Part shown: piece after piece, positions 24,452-34,383 of the stretch
How the letters are laid out: each line of letters begins with the position of its first letter
Position numbering within the stretch: the first letter of the stretch is position 1
Source of the DNA: an uncultured Collinsella sp.
GTDB lineage: Bacteria > Actinomycetota > Coriobacteriia > Coriobacteriales > Coriobacteriaceae
NCBI GenBank assembly: GCA_902475245.1
Contig: CABRYP010000003.1
Location: forward strand, 62,001 to 126,000
Length of the DNA stretch: 64,000 nucleotides
Direction of reading: 5' to 3'
Notes under the pieces: generated by a model
Told to the model about the DNA's origin: nothing
Databases searched by the model: none
The model's input: the letters and a program-made list of their open reading frames with translations, nothing else
Made by a program: the position numbers and the translations under genes

Positions 24452-26462
24452 CATGACGCTGTTTATCGCATCGCTTGCCGTCTCGTGCATCGGTGCGCTC
24501 GCCTCGGTTCTGCTGATCAAGGCCGATAACGCCGCCAAGACCGCCGGCTGCCTTATCGGCGCCGTCGCCGCGGTGCTTTCGTTTGTGGCCGGTATCCAGG
24601 CCGTGCTGGGCGATGTCACGTCGGTCGACACCATCGTGTTTTTCCCGTTTGCCCATTTCCAGCTGCTGCTCAATCAGCTGTCCGGCCTATTCGTGGCACT
24701 CATCTCGGTGCTCGCGTTTGCCGGTTCGATCTACGGCCTCAACTACTTTGATGAGTACCCGGGCAAAAAGGGCCGCGCCGGCTTCTTCTTTAACACCTTC
24801 GTGGCGTCCATGATGCTCGTCATCACCGCCGACAACGTGTTTTGGTTCCTGGTCGCCTTTGAGCTCATGTCGCTGACCTCGTACTTCCTGGTCGTGATTG
24901 AGGAGAACGAGAACTCCATCCATGGCGGTTGGCTCTACTTTGTGATCGCGCACGTGGGCTTTGTGCTCATCATGGCGAGCTTCCTCACCATGACCAACTT
25001 CGCCGGTGGCTCGTTTGCCTTTGCGGATTTCCGCGCCACGCAGTTTAGCCCCGCGGTCGCATCCGTGTGCTTCGTGCTCGCCTTCTTTGGCTTTGGCGCC
25101 AAGGCCGGTATCATCCCGCTGCACGGCTGGCTGCCCAAGGCACATCCCGAGGCGCCGTCCAACGTGTCGGCCCTCATGTCCGGCGGCATGATCAAGATCG
25201 GTATCTTCGGCATCCTCAAGGTGGGCCTCGACCTGCTCTCCGCCTCGGGCGTTCAGGTCTGGTGGGGCCTTATGGTCATGGTCTTCGGTGCGATCTCGTC
25301 GGTCCTCGGCGTGGCCTTCGCCCTGCAGGAGCATGACATCAAGCGCCTGCTGGCCTATCACTCCGTCGAGAACATCGGCATCATTCTGCTCGGCGTCGGC
25401 GCCTCCATGGCCGCCATGGCGCTCAACTCGGTCGGCATCGCCGTCCTGGCTCTGATGGCCGCCCTCTACCACACGTTTAACCACGCGATGTTTAAGGGCG
25501 AGCTGTTCTTGGGCGCCGGTGCACTGCTGTACTCCACGGGTACGCGCAATATGGAGAAGATGGGCGGCCTGTTCCGTCGTATGCCGGCAACGGCCATCTG
25601 CTTCCTCATTGGTGCGCTGGCCATCTCGGCCATCCCGCCCTTCAACGGCTTTGTGTCCGAGTGGTTTACCTACCAGTCGCTGTTCAACGCCGCCATGCAG
25701 GGCGACAAGGCCGTTATGATCGTGGCCGTGTTCGCTGCCGTCGCGCTTGCCATTACCGGCGCGCTGGCTGTCACGTGCTTCGTCAAGGCCTATGGCGTCT
25801 CCTTTGCCTCCGCGCCCCGCTCCGAGGCCGCGGCCAATGCCAAGGAGGTTCCCGCCCCCATGGTGTTTGCGCAGGGCCTGCTCGCGGCCATCTGCGTCGT
25901 GCTGGGCATTGGCGCTCCCGTGATCGCGCCCGTGCTGGTCGATGTCGCCGCGTCCGTGCTGCATCCTTACGGTGGCGTGTTTGCCGCCGAGGGCATGGAG
26001 CTCATGAACCAGTACTCCGGCGCTGCCACCTCCACGCCCGCAATCGCCATTGCGCTCGTGGTGCTTGTCGGCCTTGCCTGCGGCTATCGCAAGCTCAAGA
26101 CCGTCGGTAAGGTGCAGAAGTCCCAGCCGTGGGCATGCGGCTATGCTCCCAACGAGCATATGCCCGTCGTGGCCACGACCTTTGCCTCCGAGGTGTCCTG
26201 GTTTATGCAGCCGCTCTACACGCTGCGCGACCGCTGCACGGCCGTCTGCTGGTCCATCGCGCACTTCTTCCAGAAGCTCACCGGTGTGGCCGAGGCTGTG
26301 GAGCCCGTACCCGACAAGGTTCTCGTCGATGCCCCGCATAAGGGTGTCGAGAAGCTCGCCGACCTCGCGACTAAGCTCGAGGGCGGCAACTACAGCATCT
26401 ATATCTGCTACATCGTCGCGGCACTCGTGGTGTTCCTCGTGCTCGCCGTGCAAATGGGTTAA
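24444..26462 (+). CDS. hyfB: Hydrogenase-4 subunit B, antiporter-like membrane protein
   Basis: A 672-residue polytopic protein of the NuoL/MrpA-type antiporter family. The proton-channel region around VLAFFGFGAKAGIIPLHGWL and the following HPEAPSNVSALMSGGMIKIG is the family hallmark. It forms part of the membrane arm of the formate hydrogenlyase and should conduct protons or Na+. It overlaps hyfA by eight bases and is followed by hyfC after 12 bases. Length matches HyfB of E. coli hydrogenase-4. Confidence 0.92.
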   Translation: MDSMTLFIASLAVSCIGALASVLLIKADNAAKTAGCLIGAVAAVLSFVAGIQAVLGDVTSVDTIVFFPFAHFQLLLNQLSGLFVALISVLAFAGSIYGLNYFDEYPGKKGRAGFFFNTFVASMMLVITADNVFWFLVAFELMSLTSYFLVVIEENENSIHGGWLYFVIAHVGFVLIMASFLTMTNFAGGSFAFADFRATQFSPAVASVCFVLAFFGFGAKAGIIPLHGWLPKAHPEAPSNVSALMSGGMIKIGIFGILKVGLDLLSASGVQVWWGLMVMVFGAISSVLGVAFALQEHDIKRLLAYHSVENIGIILLGVGASMAAMALNSVGIAVLALMAALYHTFNHAMFKGELFLGAGALLYSTGTRNMEKMGGLFRRMPATAICFLIGALAISAIPPFNGFVSEWFTYQSLFNAAMQGDKAVMIVAVFAAVALAITGALAVTCFVKAYGVSFASAPRSEAAANAKEVPAPMVFAQGLLAAICVVLGIGAPVIAPVLVDVAASVLHPYGGVFAAEGMELMNQYSGAATSTPAIAIALVVLVGLACGYRKLKTVGKVQKSQPWACGYAPNEHMPVVATTFASEVSWFMQPLYTLRDRCTAVCWSIAHFFQKLTGVAEAVEPVPDKVLVDAPHKGVEKLADLATKLEGGNYSIYICYIVAALVVFLVLAVQMG

Positions 26463-26474
26463 GGAGGGGAGAGC

Positions 26475-27401
26475 ATGAACAACATCGTACTTGCCGTTCT
26501 GCAGGGCGTGGTCGTTATGGCCGTCGCGCCGTTCTTCTCCGGTCTCGGCCGCGTGATCCGCGCCAAGATGCACAACCGTCGCGGCCCCAGCATCATGCAG
26601 GACTATCGCGACCTGGCCAAGCTCTTTGCGCGCCCCGAGTCCCAGAGCGAGGACGCGAGCTTTGCGCTGCGCATTATGCCGCCGCTGTTCTTCGCCGTCG
26701 CCTTTATGCTCGCGATGGGCCTGCCGCTCTTTACGGCGCAAAGCCCCATCCCGGTCTTTGGTGACGCCATCACCATCATGTACAGCCTGGCGCTCGCCCG
26801 CTTCTTCTTCGCCCTCTGCGGTGTGGATTCGTCCAACGCCTACGCCGGTATCGGCGGCGTCCGCGAGCTGCTCATGAGCGTGCTCATCGAGCCGTCCATG
26901 CTGCTGGCGCTGTTTGCCGCCGCCCTGGTGTGCGGCTCCACCGACATCGCCACCATGGGCCAGCACATCATGACGGGTGCCATCGACGCGCCGGTCGCCG
27001 TGATTCTCGCCGGCATCGCCTTTGCGATCGCCTGCTACATGGAACTCGGCAAGCTGCCGTTTGATCAGGCCGAGGCCGAGCAAGAGCTTCAGGAAGGTCC
27101 GCTCGCCGAGCTTTCCGGCCCGTCGCTTGCGATGGCCAAGCTCGCCATGTCCATGAAACAGGTCCTGGTCGTCGCCTGGTTCTGCGCGATCTTCGTCCCC
27201 TGGGGCGAGCCCGCGGCCGTGGGCGTCGCCGCCGTTCTGGGTGCAGTCATCTTCCTGGTGAAGTGCCTGATCGACTTTGTCGTATGCGGCGTGATCGAGA
27301 ACTCCTGCTCGCGCTCGCGTTTTAAGGTGCTTGGCAATCAGACCTGGGCCGTCGTGGGCATCGCCGTTCTGGCGTTTGTCTTCGTGGTCGTCGGCGTGTA
27401 G
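26475..27401 (+). CDS. hyfC: Hydrogenase-4 subunit C (NuoH/HycD-like)
   Basis: A 308-residue membrane protein that anchors the hydrogenase arm. Typical features are GLGRVIRAKMHNRRGPSIMQ near residue 25, the equivalent of the quinone-site loop of NuoH, and ELGKLPFDQAEAEQELQEGP in the middle. AGGAGGGGAGAG before the ATG is a good binding site. Confidence 0.92.
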   Translation: MNNIVLAVLQGVVVMAVAPFFSGLGRVIRAKMHNRRGPSIMQDYRDLAKLFARPESQSEDASFALRIMPPLFFAVAFMLAMGLPLFTAQSPIPVFGDAITIMYSLALARFFFALCGVDSSNAYAGIGGVRELLMSVLIEPSMLLALFAAALVCGSTDIATMGQHIMTGAIDAPVAVILAGIAFAIACYMELGKLPFDQAEAEQELQEGPLAELSGPSLAMAKLAMSMKQVLVVAWFCAIFVPWGEPAAVGVAAVLGAVIFLVKCLIDFVVCGVIENSCSRSRFKVLGNQTWAVVGIAVLAFVFVVVGV

Positions 27402-27416
27402 GAGAAGGGAGAAACA

Positions 27417-28874
27417 ATGTCATTTGCAGTCAGTCTGTCCCTTCTCGGCTTGGTCGCTATTGCGGCCCCGATGGTGGCCTCGGTGCTCGTCGCCCTGTTC
27501 CCCCGTCCGTACGCCAAGTGGTTCAGCGTTTTGGGTGCCGCCGTTTCGACGGTCTGCACCATCGCCCTCGCCGCGAATTTCGCTGGCGCCGGCATGCCCG
27601 ACACGCAGGTCCCCCTGATCTCGTTTGGGCAGACCCTCGTCATGGGATTCACCTTCGATCGCATGAGCACGCTGCTCGCGCCCGCCTTTGTGGGTATCGG
27701 CCTGCTTGTCGTGATCTATTCGATTCCCTATATGAGCGAGAATAACCGTGAGCATCCCGACGCGCCGCGTCGTCGCTTCTACGCGTACCTCGCGACCTTC
27801 ATCGGCGCCATGGCCGGCCTCGTGTACAGCTCGACCCTTTTGGGCCAGCTCGTGTTCTTTGAGATCACGGGTGCGTGCTCTTGGGGCCTCATTAGCTACT
27901 ACATGACGCCTACGGCCAAGAAGGCCGGCATGAAGGCCCTGATCATTACGCATATCGGCGCGCTCGGCCTGTATCTGGGCGCCGCCATCGTGTTTGCCCA
28001 CACCGGCACCTTCGCCATCACCGCGATCGCCGGCCTCGACGCCAAGCTCAAGGCCATCGTCCTTCTGCTGGTGCTCTTTGCCGCTTGGGCCAAGTCCGCG
28101 CAGGTCCCCATGTACATGTGGCTGCCTTCGGCCATGGAGGCCCCGACGCCTGTTTCGGCCTACCTGCATGGCGCCTCGATGGTCAAGGTCGGCGTGTGCG
28201 TGTTCGCGCGCGCACTCGTCTCTGCCGGCGAGATTCCCGAGATCGTGGGCTGGGTCGCCATTATCGACGCCATGGTCACCATGCTCTTTGGTTTCCTTAT
28301 GTACCTGCCGCAAAAGGACATGAAGCGCCTGCTGGCCTTCTCCACGATCGCCCAGCTCTCCTATGTGTTCTTTGGTCTGGGCCTTTCGGTCTTTGGCAGC
28401 CAGCTGGCCTTTGATGGCGCCGTGTGCCACATCTTTAACCACGCTTTCGCCAAGACGCTGTTCTTCCTGATCGCCGGTTCGTTCTCCTTTACGCTCGGCA
28501 CGCGTATGCTGCCCAAGCTTCGCGGCATCGTAAAGAAGTACCCGATCTCGGGCGTGGGCTTTGGTGTCGCGGCGCTCGCCATTGCCGGCGTGCCGCCCAT
28601 GAACACGTTCTTCTCGAAGTTCCAGATCATCGCCGGTGGCTTCTCTGTGGGTGCCGGCAACGTCGCGATCCTGGTGCTCGTGTGCATCATGGTCGCCGAG
28701 ACCGTCGCCACCTTCGCCTGGTTCCTCAAGTGGATGGGTTATTGCCTGCCCGGCGAGCCGAGCGAAGAGGTCGCTGCGGGAGCCCCGCTTCCCCGCGCGA
28801 TGGCGTTCGTGTTCATCGTGCTCATCATCATGGTTATCGTCAGCGGCCCGCTTTCGGCCAGCTGGATCGGTTAG
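27417..28874 (+). CDS. hyfD: Hydrogenase-4 subunit D, antiporter-like membrane protein
   Basis: A 485-residue polytopic protein of the NuoL/M/N antiporter family. The key segment is AAWAKSAQVPMYMWLPSAME followed by APTPVSAYLHGASMVKVG. HyfD is present in hydrogenase-4 and absent from the simpler Hyc hydrogenase-3, so this operon encodes the larger, potentially more strongly ion-pumping complex. GGAGAAGGGAG precedes the ATG. Confidence 0.9.
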   Translation: MSFAVSLSLLGLVAIAAPMVASVLVALFPRPYAKWFSVLGAAVSTVCTIALAANFAGAGMPDTQVPLISFGQTLVMGFTFDRMSTLLAPAFVGIGLLVVIYSIPYMSENNREHPDAPRRRFYAYLATFIGAMAGLVYSSTLLGQLVFFEITGACSWGLISYYMTPTAKKAGMKALIITHIGALGLYLGAAIVFAHTGTFAITAIAGLDAKLKAIVLLLVLFAAWAKSAQVPMYMWLPSAMEAPTPVSAYLHGASMVKVGVCVFARALVSAGEIPEIVGWVAIIDAMVTMLFGFLMYLPQKDMKRLLAFSTIAQLSYVFFGLGLSVFGSQLAFDGAVCHIFNHAFAKTLFFLIAGSFSFTLGTRMLPKLRGIVKKYPISGVGFGVAALAIAGVPPMNTFFSKFQIIAGGFSVGAGNVAILVLVCIMVAETVATFAWFLKWMGYCLPGEPSEEVAAGAPLPRAMAFVFIVLIIMVIVSGPLSASWIG

Positions 28875-28887
28875 GAGGTAGAACGAC

Positions 28888-29541
28888 ATGGGTTATTCGA
28901 TCGTCAACATCCTTGGCGGCCTTCTGATCGTCACGTCCACCATGGTGGTTGTCTCCAAGAACATCAAACATTCCATCCACTGGTATGCGGTGCAGTCGCT
29001 GGTGCTCGTGGGGCTTCTCGCCACGCTCGGTGTCACCACCGGTGCGCAGGAGCTGCTTATGTGGGCTGGATCTGCCTTTATCACTAAGGTCGTCCTGGTC
29101 CCTTACATCCTCAACCGCGCATACAAGAAGATGGGCGAGCCGAGCGACGCATCGCTCAAGGCCGGCCTTAAGCCCGCATGGGCCATTTGCATCATCGCCG
29201 TCGAGGTCGCGATTTGCTTTGCCGTCGTGACGCAGATCAGCCTGCCCACGGCCGAGGTCGCAACGCCTGCGCTCGCCATTAGCTTCGCTCACTTCTTTGT
29301 GGGCCTCACCTGCATCATTTCGCAGCGCAACATCATGAAGCAGATCTTTGGATACTGCCTTATGGAAAACGGCAGCCATGTGACGCTCGCGCTTTTGGCC
29401 CCCACCGCTCCCGAGATCATCGAGATCGGTATCGCCACCGACGCCATCTTTGCCGTCATCATCATGTCCATCGTCGTGCGTCGCATTTGGGACGACTCCC
29501 ACTCGCTCGATGCGCGCGACCTGTCCGAGCTGAGGGGGTAG
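28888..29541 (+). CDS. hyfE: Hydrogenase-4 subunit E (HyfE)
   Basis: A small membrane protein of 217 residues, matching HyfE in length and position between hyfD and hyfF. Its first half resembles NuoK-like segments (ITKVVLVPYILNRAYKKMGE follows the fourth helix). AGGAGG lies nine bases before the ATG. It is another marker of the hydrogenase-4 type. Confidence 0.88.
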   Translation: MGYSIVNILGGLLIVTSTMVVVSKNIKHSIHWYAVQSLVLVGLLATLGVTTGAQELLMWAGSAFITKVVLVPYILNRAYKKMGEPSDASLKAGLKPAWAICIIAVEVAICFAVVTQISLPTAEVATPALAISFAHFFVGLTCIISQRNIMKQIFGYCLMENGSHVTLALLAPTAPEIIEIGIATDAIFAVIIMSIVVRRIWDDSHSLDARDLSELRG

Positions 29542-29544
29542 TCC

Positions 29545-31104
29545 ATGGAAACGTTGATTCTCGCCCTGCTCGCGACTCCTTTGGTGCTCTCGCTGGTCAT
29601 GGCGTTTTTGCCCAAGAACACGTCCTATAACGTGTTTGCCGGTCTCAACCTGGTCTCCGTCGCAGCCGTCCTGGTGCTGTCGATTATGACGGCCGGCGAC
29701 GTCCTTATGAGCGGCGAAACCGCGAGCGCTCTTGGCCTGTGGTTCCACCTCGATTCGCTGGGCGCCATCTTTGTGCTGCTCATCGGCTTTATCGGTTTTC
29801 TTACGGGGCTGTTCTCGCTGCCCTATGTAAAGGCCGATATCGAGGAGGGCTCCATGCCCGCCGAGCGCGCTAAGCAGTATTTTGCGCTGTTTAGCCTGTT
29901 CGTGTTCACCATGCTGCTCGCGTGCCTGTCCAACAACATGATCCTCACGTGGGCCGCCGTGGAGGCAACCACGCTTTCCACCGTGTTCCTCGTGGGCATC
30001 TACAAGAACAAGACTGCCCTCGAGGCTTCTTGGAAGTATGCGATGGTCTGCACCGCCGGCGTGGCCTTTGGCCTGTTCGGTACGCTGCTGATCTACGCCA
30101 ACGCCGCCGACGTGATTCCCAACGCCCACGAGGCCGCATTCCTGTCGTGCGTGCTGCCGTACGCCGACCAGTTCGACCCGACGCTCATGCGCCTTGCCTT
30201 TGCGTTTATCGTGATCGGCTTTGGCACCAAGGCCGGCCTGTTTCCCATGCACACTTGGCTGCCCGATGCCCACTCCCAGGCCCCGAGCCCTGTCTCGGCC
30301 CTGCTCTCGGGCGTGCTGCTTAAGTGCGCCATGCTTGTGATCATGCGCTTCTACGGCTTTACCATCCAGGCCGTGGGCGCCGGGTATCCGCAACTTTTGC
30401 TGTTGATCGTCGGCACGCTGTCCATTTTGGTGGCGGCACTTTCGATGTTTCGCCAGGACGACCTCAAGCGCCGCTTTGCGTACTCGTCTGTGGAGAACGT
30501 GGGCGTTATCGCCCTGTGCCTGGGTATCGGTGGCCCGCTGGGTATCGCCGCGGCCCTGCTGCACTGCGTGTTCCACGGCTTTACCAAGACGCTTGCCTTC
30601 TGCGTGTCCGGCAACATCCAGCACGCCTTTGGCACGCGTAGCCTGGCCAAGATCCAGGGCGTCGTCGAGGTTGCCCCCGCAACCGCCGCGCTTGCCGTCC
30701 TGGCGCTGCTCGGTCTTGGTGCCTTCCCGCCCTTTGGCATGTTTATCTCCGAGTTCCTGACTTTTGTCGCCGGTGTCACCGCCGGTCCCATGTGGCTGGT
30801 CGTCGTGGTCGCCCTCGGTCTTACCGTGGCCATCTCCGCGCTCACCCGCATCGCACTCAAGTCGGTGTTCGGCCATGCGCCCCAGGGCATGGGCAAGCAT
30901 GAGGTCCCGGCGCTCATGCTTATCCCCGAAATCATCCTGGCTGTCATGATCTTGTGGTTTGGCATCGCCACCCCGCTGCCTCTCGTGCACGGTGTGGAGA
31001 CCGCGACCGGCATCGTGCTCGAGCAGAGCACCGAGGAACTTCACGCGACGCCGATGTACCGCGCTGTGTTCGGTACCGAGACCGCTCAGAGCGAGGTGGA
31101 GTAA
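29545..31104 (+). CDS. hyfF: Hydrogenase-4 subunit F, antiporter-like membrane protein
   Basis: The third antiporter-type subunit, 519 residues. FGTKAGLFPMHTWLPDAHSQ followed by APSPVSALLSGVLLKCAML is the proton-channel signature. With HyfB and HyfD this gives three ion-translocating modules in the membrane arm. It lies three bases after hyfE and three before hyfG. Confidence 0.92.
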   Translation: METLILALLATPLVLSLVMAFLPKNTSYNVFAGLNLVSVAAVLVLSIMTAGDVLMSGETASALGLWFHLDSLGAIFVLLIGFIGFLTGLFSLPYVKADIEEGSMPAERAKQYFALFSLFVFTMLLACLSNNMILTWAAVEATTLSTVFLVGIYKNKTALEASWKYAMVCTAGVAFGLFGTLLIYANAADVIPNAHEAAFLSCVLPYADQFDPTLMRLAFAFIVIGFGTKAGLFPMHTWLPDAHSQAPSPVSALLSGVLLKCAMLVIMRFYGFTIQAVGAGYPQLLLLIVGTLSILVAALSMFRQDDLKRRFAYSSVENVGVIALCLGIGGPLGIAAALLHCVFHGFTKTLAFCVSGNIQHAFGTRSLAKIQGVVEVAPATAALAVLALLGLGAFPPFGMFISEFLTFVAGVTAGPMWLVVVVALGLTVAISALTRIALKSVFGHAPQGMGKHEVPALMLIPEIILAVMILWFGIATPLPLVHGVETATGIVLEQSTEELHATPMYRAVFGTETAQSEVE

Positions 31105-31107
31105 CGA

Positions 31108-32880
31108 ATGATTGAAACTGAGAACAAGGTGTATGCCCGTCGCTGCGAGAGCCATGTCGAGGCCCTGCGCCGCGCCGTTCCGGGCTGCATCGAGAAGGTC
31201 GAGTGGCAGTGTGAGGACCAGCTGACGATTACCGTCAAGCAGGGCAAGCTGCCCGAGGCCGTCCACTACCTGTATTACGAGCGCTACGGCTGGATTCCCG
31301 TGATCATCGGAAACGACGAGCGCAGCCTGTGCGGCCGTTACGCCGTGTACTATGTCATCTCCATGGAGGGGGAGGATCCCGGCTGGGTGACCGTCCGCAC
31401 CGAGGTCGATCCCGCCAAGATGACGTTCCCGTCTGTGACACCGTTCGTCCCCGCCTGTGTGTGGGGCGAGCGCGAGCTTCGCGACATGTTCGGCCTGATC
31501 CCCGAGGGTCTGCCCGACCGTCGTCGCCTGGTGCTGCCCGACGATTGGCCCAGCGGCCTGTACCCGCTGCGCAAGGACTCCATGGACTACCGCTTCCGTC
31601 CCGCTCCTGCGAGTGATATGGAAAACTATGAGTTCTTGGCCGATACCAAGGGCAAGGAGACGACGCTTGTCCCCATGGGCCCGTTGCACATTACCTCCGA
31701 CGAGCCCGGCCACTTCCGCCTGTTTGTTGAGGGCGAAACGATCGTCGACGCCGACTACCGTCTGTTCTACGTGCACCGCGGCATGGAGAAGGTCGCCGAG
31801 ACGCGCCTGAACTATGACGCCGTGACGTTCCTCGCCGACCGCATCTGCGGCATCTGCGGCTGCGCCCACTCGGTGGCCTATGCCGAGGCCGTCGAGCGCG
31901 CCCAGGGCATCCATGTCCCGCCGCGCGCCCAGTACATCCGCGCCATCATGCTTGAGGTCGAGCGTCTGCACTCGCATCTGCTCAACATTGGCCTGGCGTC
32001 GCACTACACGGGCTTCGACTCCGGCTTCCAGCAGTTCTTCCGCGTCCGCGAGAAGTCCATGGATCTGGCCGAGAAGCTCTCCGGTCACCGCAAGACCTAC
32101 GGCCTCAACGTGATCGGCGGCGTGCGTCGCGACATTTTGGCCGAGCAGAAGCTCTCCACGCTCACGACCATCCACCAGCTGCGCTCCGAGGTTCAGGAGC
32201 TCGTCGACGTCTTGCTCTCCACGCCCAACTTTATTGAGCGTACGAGTGGCATCGGCATCTTGGATCGCAAGATCGCACGCGACTTCTCGCCGGTCGGCCC
32301 GCTCATGCGTGGCTCGGGCTATGCCCGCGACGTGCGCTTTGACCATCCCTTTGACGGCTACGCCGATCCGGACGTCCAAAAGATGCACGCCGCCACGGCC
32401 GACACCTGCGATGCCTTCGGCCGTACCGCCGTTCGCATCCAGGAGGTCTATGATTCGATCGACATGATCGAGACCATGCTCGAGAACTGCCCGTCGGGCC
32501 CCATCCTCACCACGGATTGGGAGTACACCCCGCACAAGTACGCCATCGGCGCCACCGAGGCGCCGCGCGGCGAGGACGTGCACTGGGCCATGCTCGGCAA
32601 CAACCAGAAGTGCTACCGCTGGCGCGCCAAGGCCGCCACGTACAGCAACTGGCCGGTCCTGCGCTATATGTTCCGCGGCAACACCGTGGGTGACGCTGCG
32701 TTGATCGTCGGCTCGCTCGACCCGTGCTACTCCTGCACCGACCGCGTGACGGTGACCGATGTCGCCGCCAAGCGCGACCACGTGCTCGACAAGGAGCAGT
32801 TCGAGAACGTCTGGCGCGACAAGTCTCCGCTTGCGGGCGAGGGCACCATGGCCGCTCCGCTCGATGAGGAGGCGCTCTAA
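31108..32880 (+). CDS. hyfG: [NiFe] hydrogenase large subunit with NuoC-like domain
   Basis: A 590-residue catalytic subunit. The N-terminal 170 residues form the NuoC-like (30 kDa) domain with VWGERELRDMFGLIPEG. The hydrogenase part carries the first nickel-ligand pair in RICGICGCAHS near residue 246 and the second in DPCYSCTDR near residue 540. A 40-residue tail follows DPCYSCTDR and, by analogy with HycE, should be cut after the Arg by the HycI protease encoded downstream. It reduces protons to H2. Confidence 0.95.
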   Translation: MIETENKVYARRCESHVEALRRAVPGCIEKVEWQCEDQLTITVKQGKLPEAVHYLYYERYGWIPVIIGNDERSLCGRYAVYYVISMEGEDPGWVTVRTEVDPAKMTFPSVTPFVPACVWGERELRDMFGLIPEGLPDRRRLVLPDDWPSGLYPLRKDSMDYRFRPAPASDMENYEFLADTKGKETTLVPMGPLHITSDEPGHFRLFVEGETIVDADYRLFYVHRGMEKVAETRLNYDAVTFLADRICGICGCAHSVAYAEAVERAQGIHVPPRAQYIRAIMLEVERLHSHLLNIGLASHYTGFDSGFQQFFRVREKSMDLAEKLSGHRKTYGLNVIGGVRRDILAEQKLSTLTTIHQLRSEVQELVDVLLSTPNFIERTSGIGILDRKIARDFSPVGPLMRGSGYARDVRFDHPFDGYADPDVQKMHAATADTCDAFGRTAVRIQEVYDSIDMIETMLENCPSGPILTTDWEYTPHKYAIGATEAPRGEDVHWAMLGNNQKCYRWRAKAATYSNWPVLRYMFRGNTVGDAALIVGSLDPCYSCTDRVTVTDVAAKRDHVLDKEQFENVWRDKSPLAGEGTMAAPLDEEAL

Positions 32881-32881
32881 T

Positions 32882-33598
32882 ATGCTGAAGCTTTGGAAGG
32901 TCAACGCCAAGGCCGGCGACGCGACGGTCAAGTACCCGTTTGCGCCGTTCCCCACCAACAAGGACATGCGCGGCAAGCCCGAGCACAACGCCGAGCTCTG
33001 CATCGCCTGCGGTGCCTGCGGCGTGGCGTGCCCGGCCGATGCCATTCGCATGGACACCGACCTTGCGGCCGATACCATCACCTGGTCGATCGACTACGGT
33101 CGCTGCATCTTCTGCGGCCGCTGCGAGGAAGCCTGCCCCATGGAGGCCATCAAGCTCACCGAGGAGTTTGAGCTGGCCGTCATGAGCAAGGACGACCTCA
33201 CCAGCAAAAGCGTCTACACGCTCGAGCATTGTTCGCGCTGCGGTAAGCCGTTTGCCCCGCACAAGGAGATCGACTACGCAAAGCGCCTGCTGCAAAAGGC
33301 CGGCGGCATGGAGGCCGAGCAGGCTGCCCGTACCGTCGGTATGTGCCAGGAGTGCAAGCGCGAGCTCGACGCCCTGCGCGCCGCATCGGCCGTAAAGACC
33401 GGCAACGCGCACGGCATGGCTGCCAACGAGACGCTTGCGTCCGGCGAGCCCCAGGGCCCCGGCATGGAGTATCTGGGCGGCCACGGCGTGAACCCGGAGT
33501 ATATCGACCGCGAGCTCAACCCCGATGCGCCCGAGATTCCCGCCGGTCCGGCGCCGGTCGAGGGCATCATCATGGATTTTGATACGAAGGAGGAGTAA
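32882..33598 (+). CDS. hyfH: Hydrogenase-4 ferredoxin subunit H (NuoI/HycF-like)
   Basis: A protein of 238 residues with two [4Fe-4S] motifs, CIACGACGVACP near residue 41 and CIFCGRCEEACP near 78. A later CSRCGKPF and CQECKREL pair looks like a zinc site, as in HycF and HyfH. It is about 55 residues longer than E. coli HyfH because of a Pro/Gly/Glu-rich C-terminal tail. The start is the ATG directly after the hyfG stop. Confidence 0.9.
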   Translation: MLKLWKVNAKAGDATVKYPFAPFPTNKDMRGKPEHNAELCIACGACGVACPADAIRMDTDLAADTITWSIDYGRCIFCGRCEEACPMEAIKLTEEFELAVMSKDDLTSKSVYTLEHCSRCGKPFAPHKEIDYAKRLLQKAGGMEAEQAARTVGMCQECKRELDALRAASAVKTGNAHGMAANETLASGEPQGPGMEYLGGHGVNPEYIDRELNPDAPEIPAGPAPVEGIIMDFDTKEE

Positions 33599-33600
33599 CC

Positions 33601-34383
33601 ATGGCCGAACCCACGCTTTTGCCCGAGCGGCTTCAGTACCGCCCGACCAAGATCGAGCTCGACGAGAGCATCGAGAAGGCCAAGGCGACCCTTCTTAAGA
33701 AGATCAAGCGCTCGGTGTACGTCTACCGTGTTGACTGCGGCGGCTGCAACGGCTGCGAGATCGAGATCTTCGGTTCCATCACGCCCGTCTTCGACGTCGA
33801 GCGCTTTGGCATCAAGGTCGTGCCTTCGCCCCGTCACGCCGATGTGCTGCTGTACACCGGCGCCGTGACGCGTGCCATGCGCATGCCGGCCCTGCGCGCC
33901 TTTGAGGCCGCACCCGATCCCAAGATTGTGGTGTCCTACGGCGCGTGCGGCTGCACCGGCGGCATCTTCTACGACAACTACTGCGTCTGGGGTGGCACGG
34001 ATAAGATTCTGCCGGTCGATGTCTATATCCCCGGCTGCCCGCCCAGCCCCGCGCAGACCGTCTACGGCTTTGCCATGGCGCTCGGTCTGCTGGACCAAAA
34101 GCTCCATGCCGAGACCACGGTGGAGGCCGCCGGCGAGCAGGCCGATATCCTGCACCCCGGCGTGCCGTACAAGCTGCGCGTTGCCATCGAGCGCGAGGCT
34201 CGCGCCATGAGCGGCTACCGTTACGGCCGCGACCTGGCCAACGAGTTTATGGATACGCTCGAGGGCGCGCCCAAGGGCGATATCCGCGGTGCCATGGCGC
34301 TGCTCATCGACAAGCAGGATGATCCTCGCCGTGTTGAGGTGTACTCGGCGCTGCAGGATCTGGTGCTGGCCGGAGGTCGCTAG
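33601..34383 (+). CDS. hyfI: Hydrogenase-4 small subunit I (NuoB/HycG-like)
   Basis: A 260-residue subunit that holds the proximal [4Fe-4S] cluster next to the NiFe site. Ligand motifs: DCGGCNGCEIEIFG near residue 45, YGACGCTGGIF near 118 and PGCPPSPAQTVYG near 145. GGAGGAGTAACC lies just before the ATG, in the end of hyfH. The C-terminal 90 residues extend beyond the NuoB core, as in HycG. Confidence 0.92.
   Translation: MAEPTLLPERLQYRPTKIELDESIEKAKATLLKKIKRSVYVYRVDCGGCNGCEIEIFGSITPVFDVERFGIKVVPSPRHADVLLYTGAVTRAMRMPALRAFEAAPDPKIVVSYGACGCTGGIFYDNYCVWGGTDKILPVDVYIPGCPPSPAQTVYGFAMALGLLDQKLHAETTVEAAGEQADILHPGVPYKLRVAIEREARAMSGYRYGRDLANEFMDTLEGAPKGDIRGAMALLIDKQDDPRRVEVYSALQDLVLAGGR

Noticed and set aside
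28840..33081. A 1413-codon open frame on the minus strand opposite the hyf genes
   Set aside because: It is a shadow of strongly biased GC-rich codons on the plus strand. The true genes have clear families, start sites and junctions, and the antisense protein has no recognisable domains.
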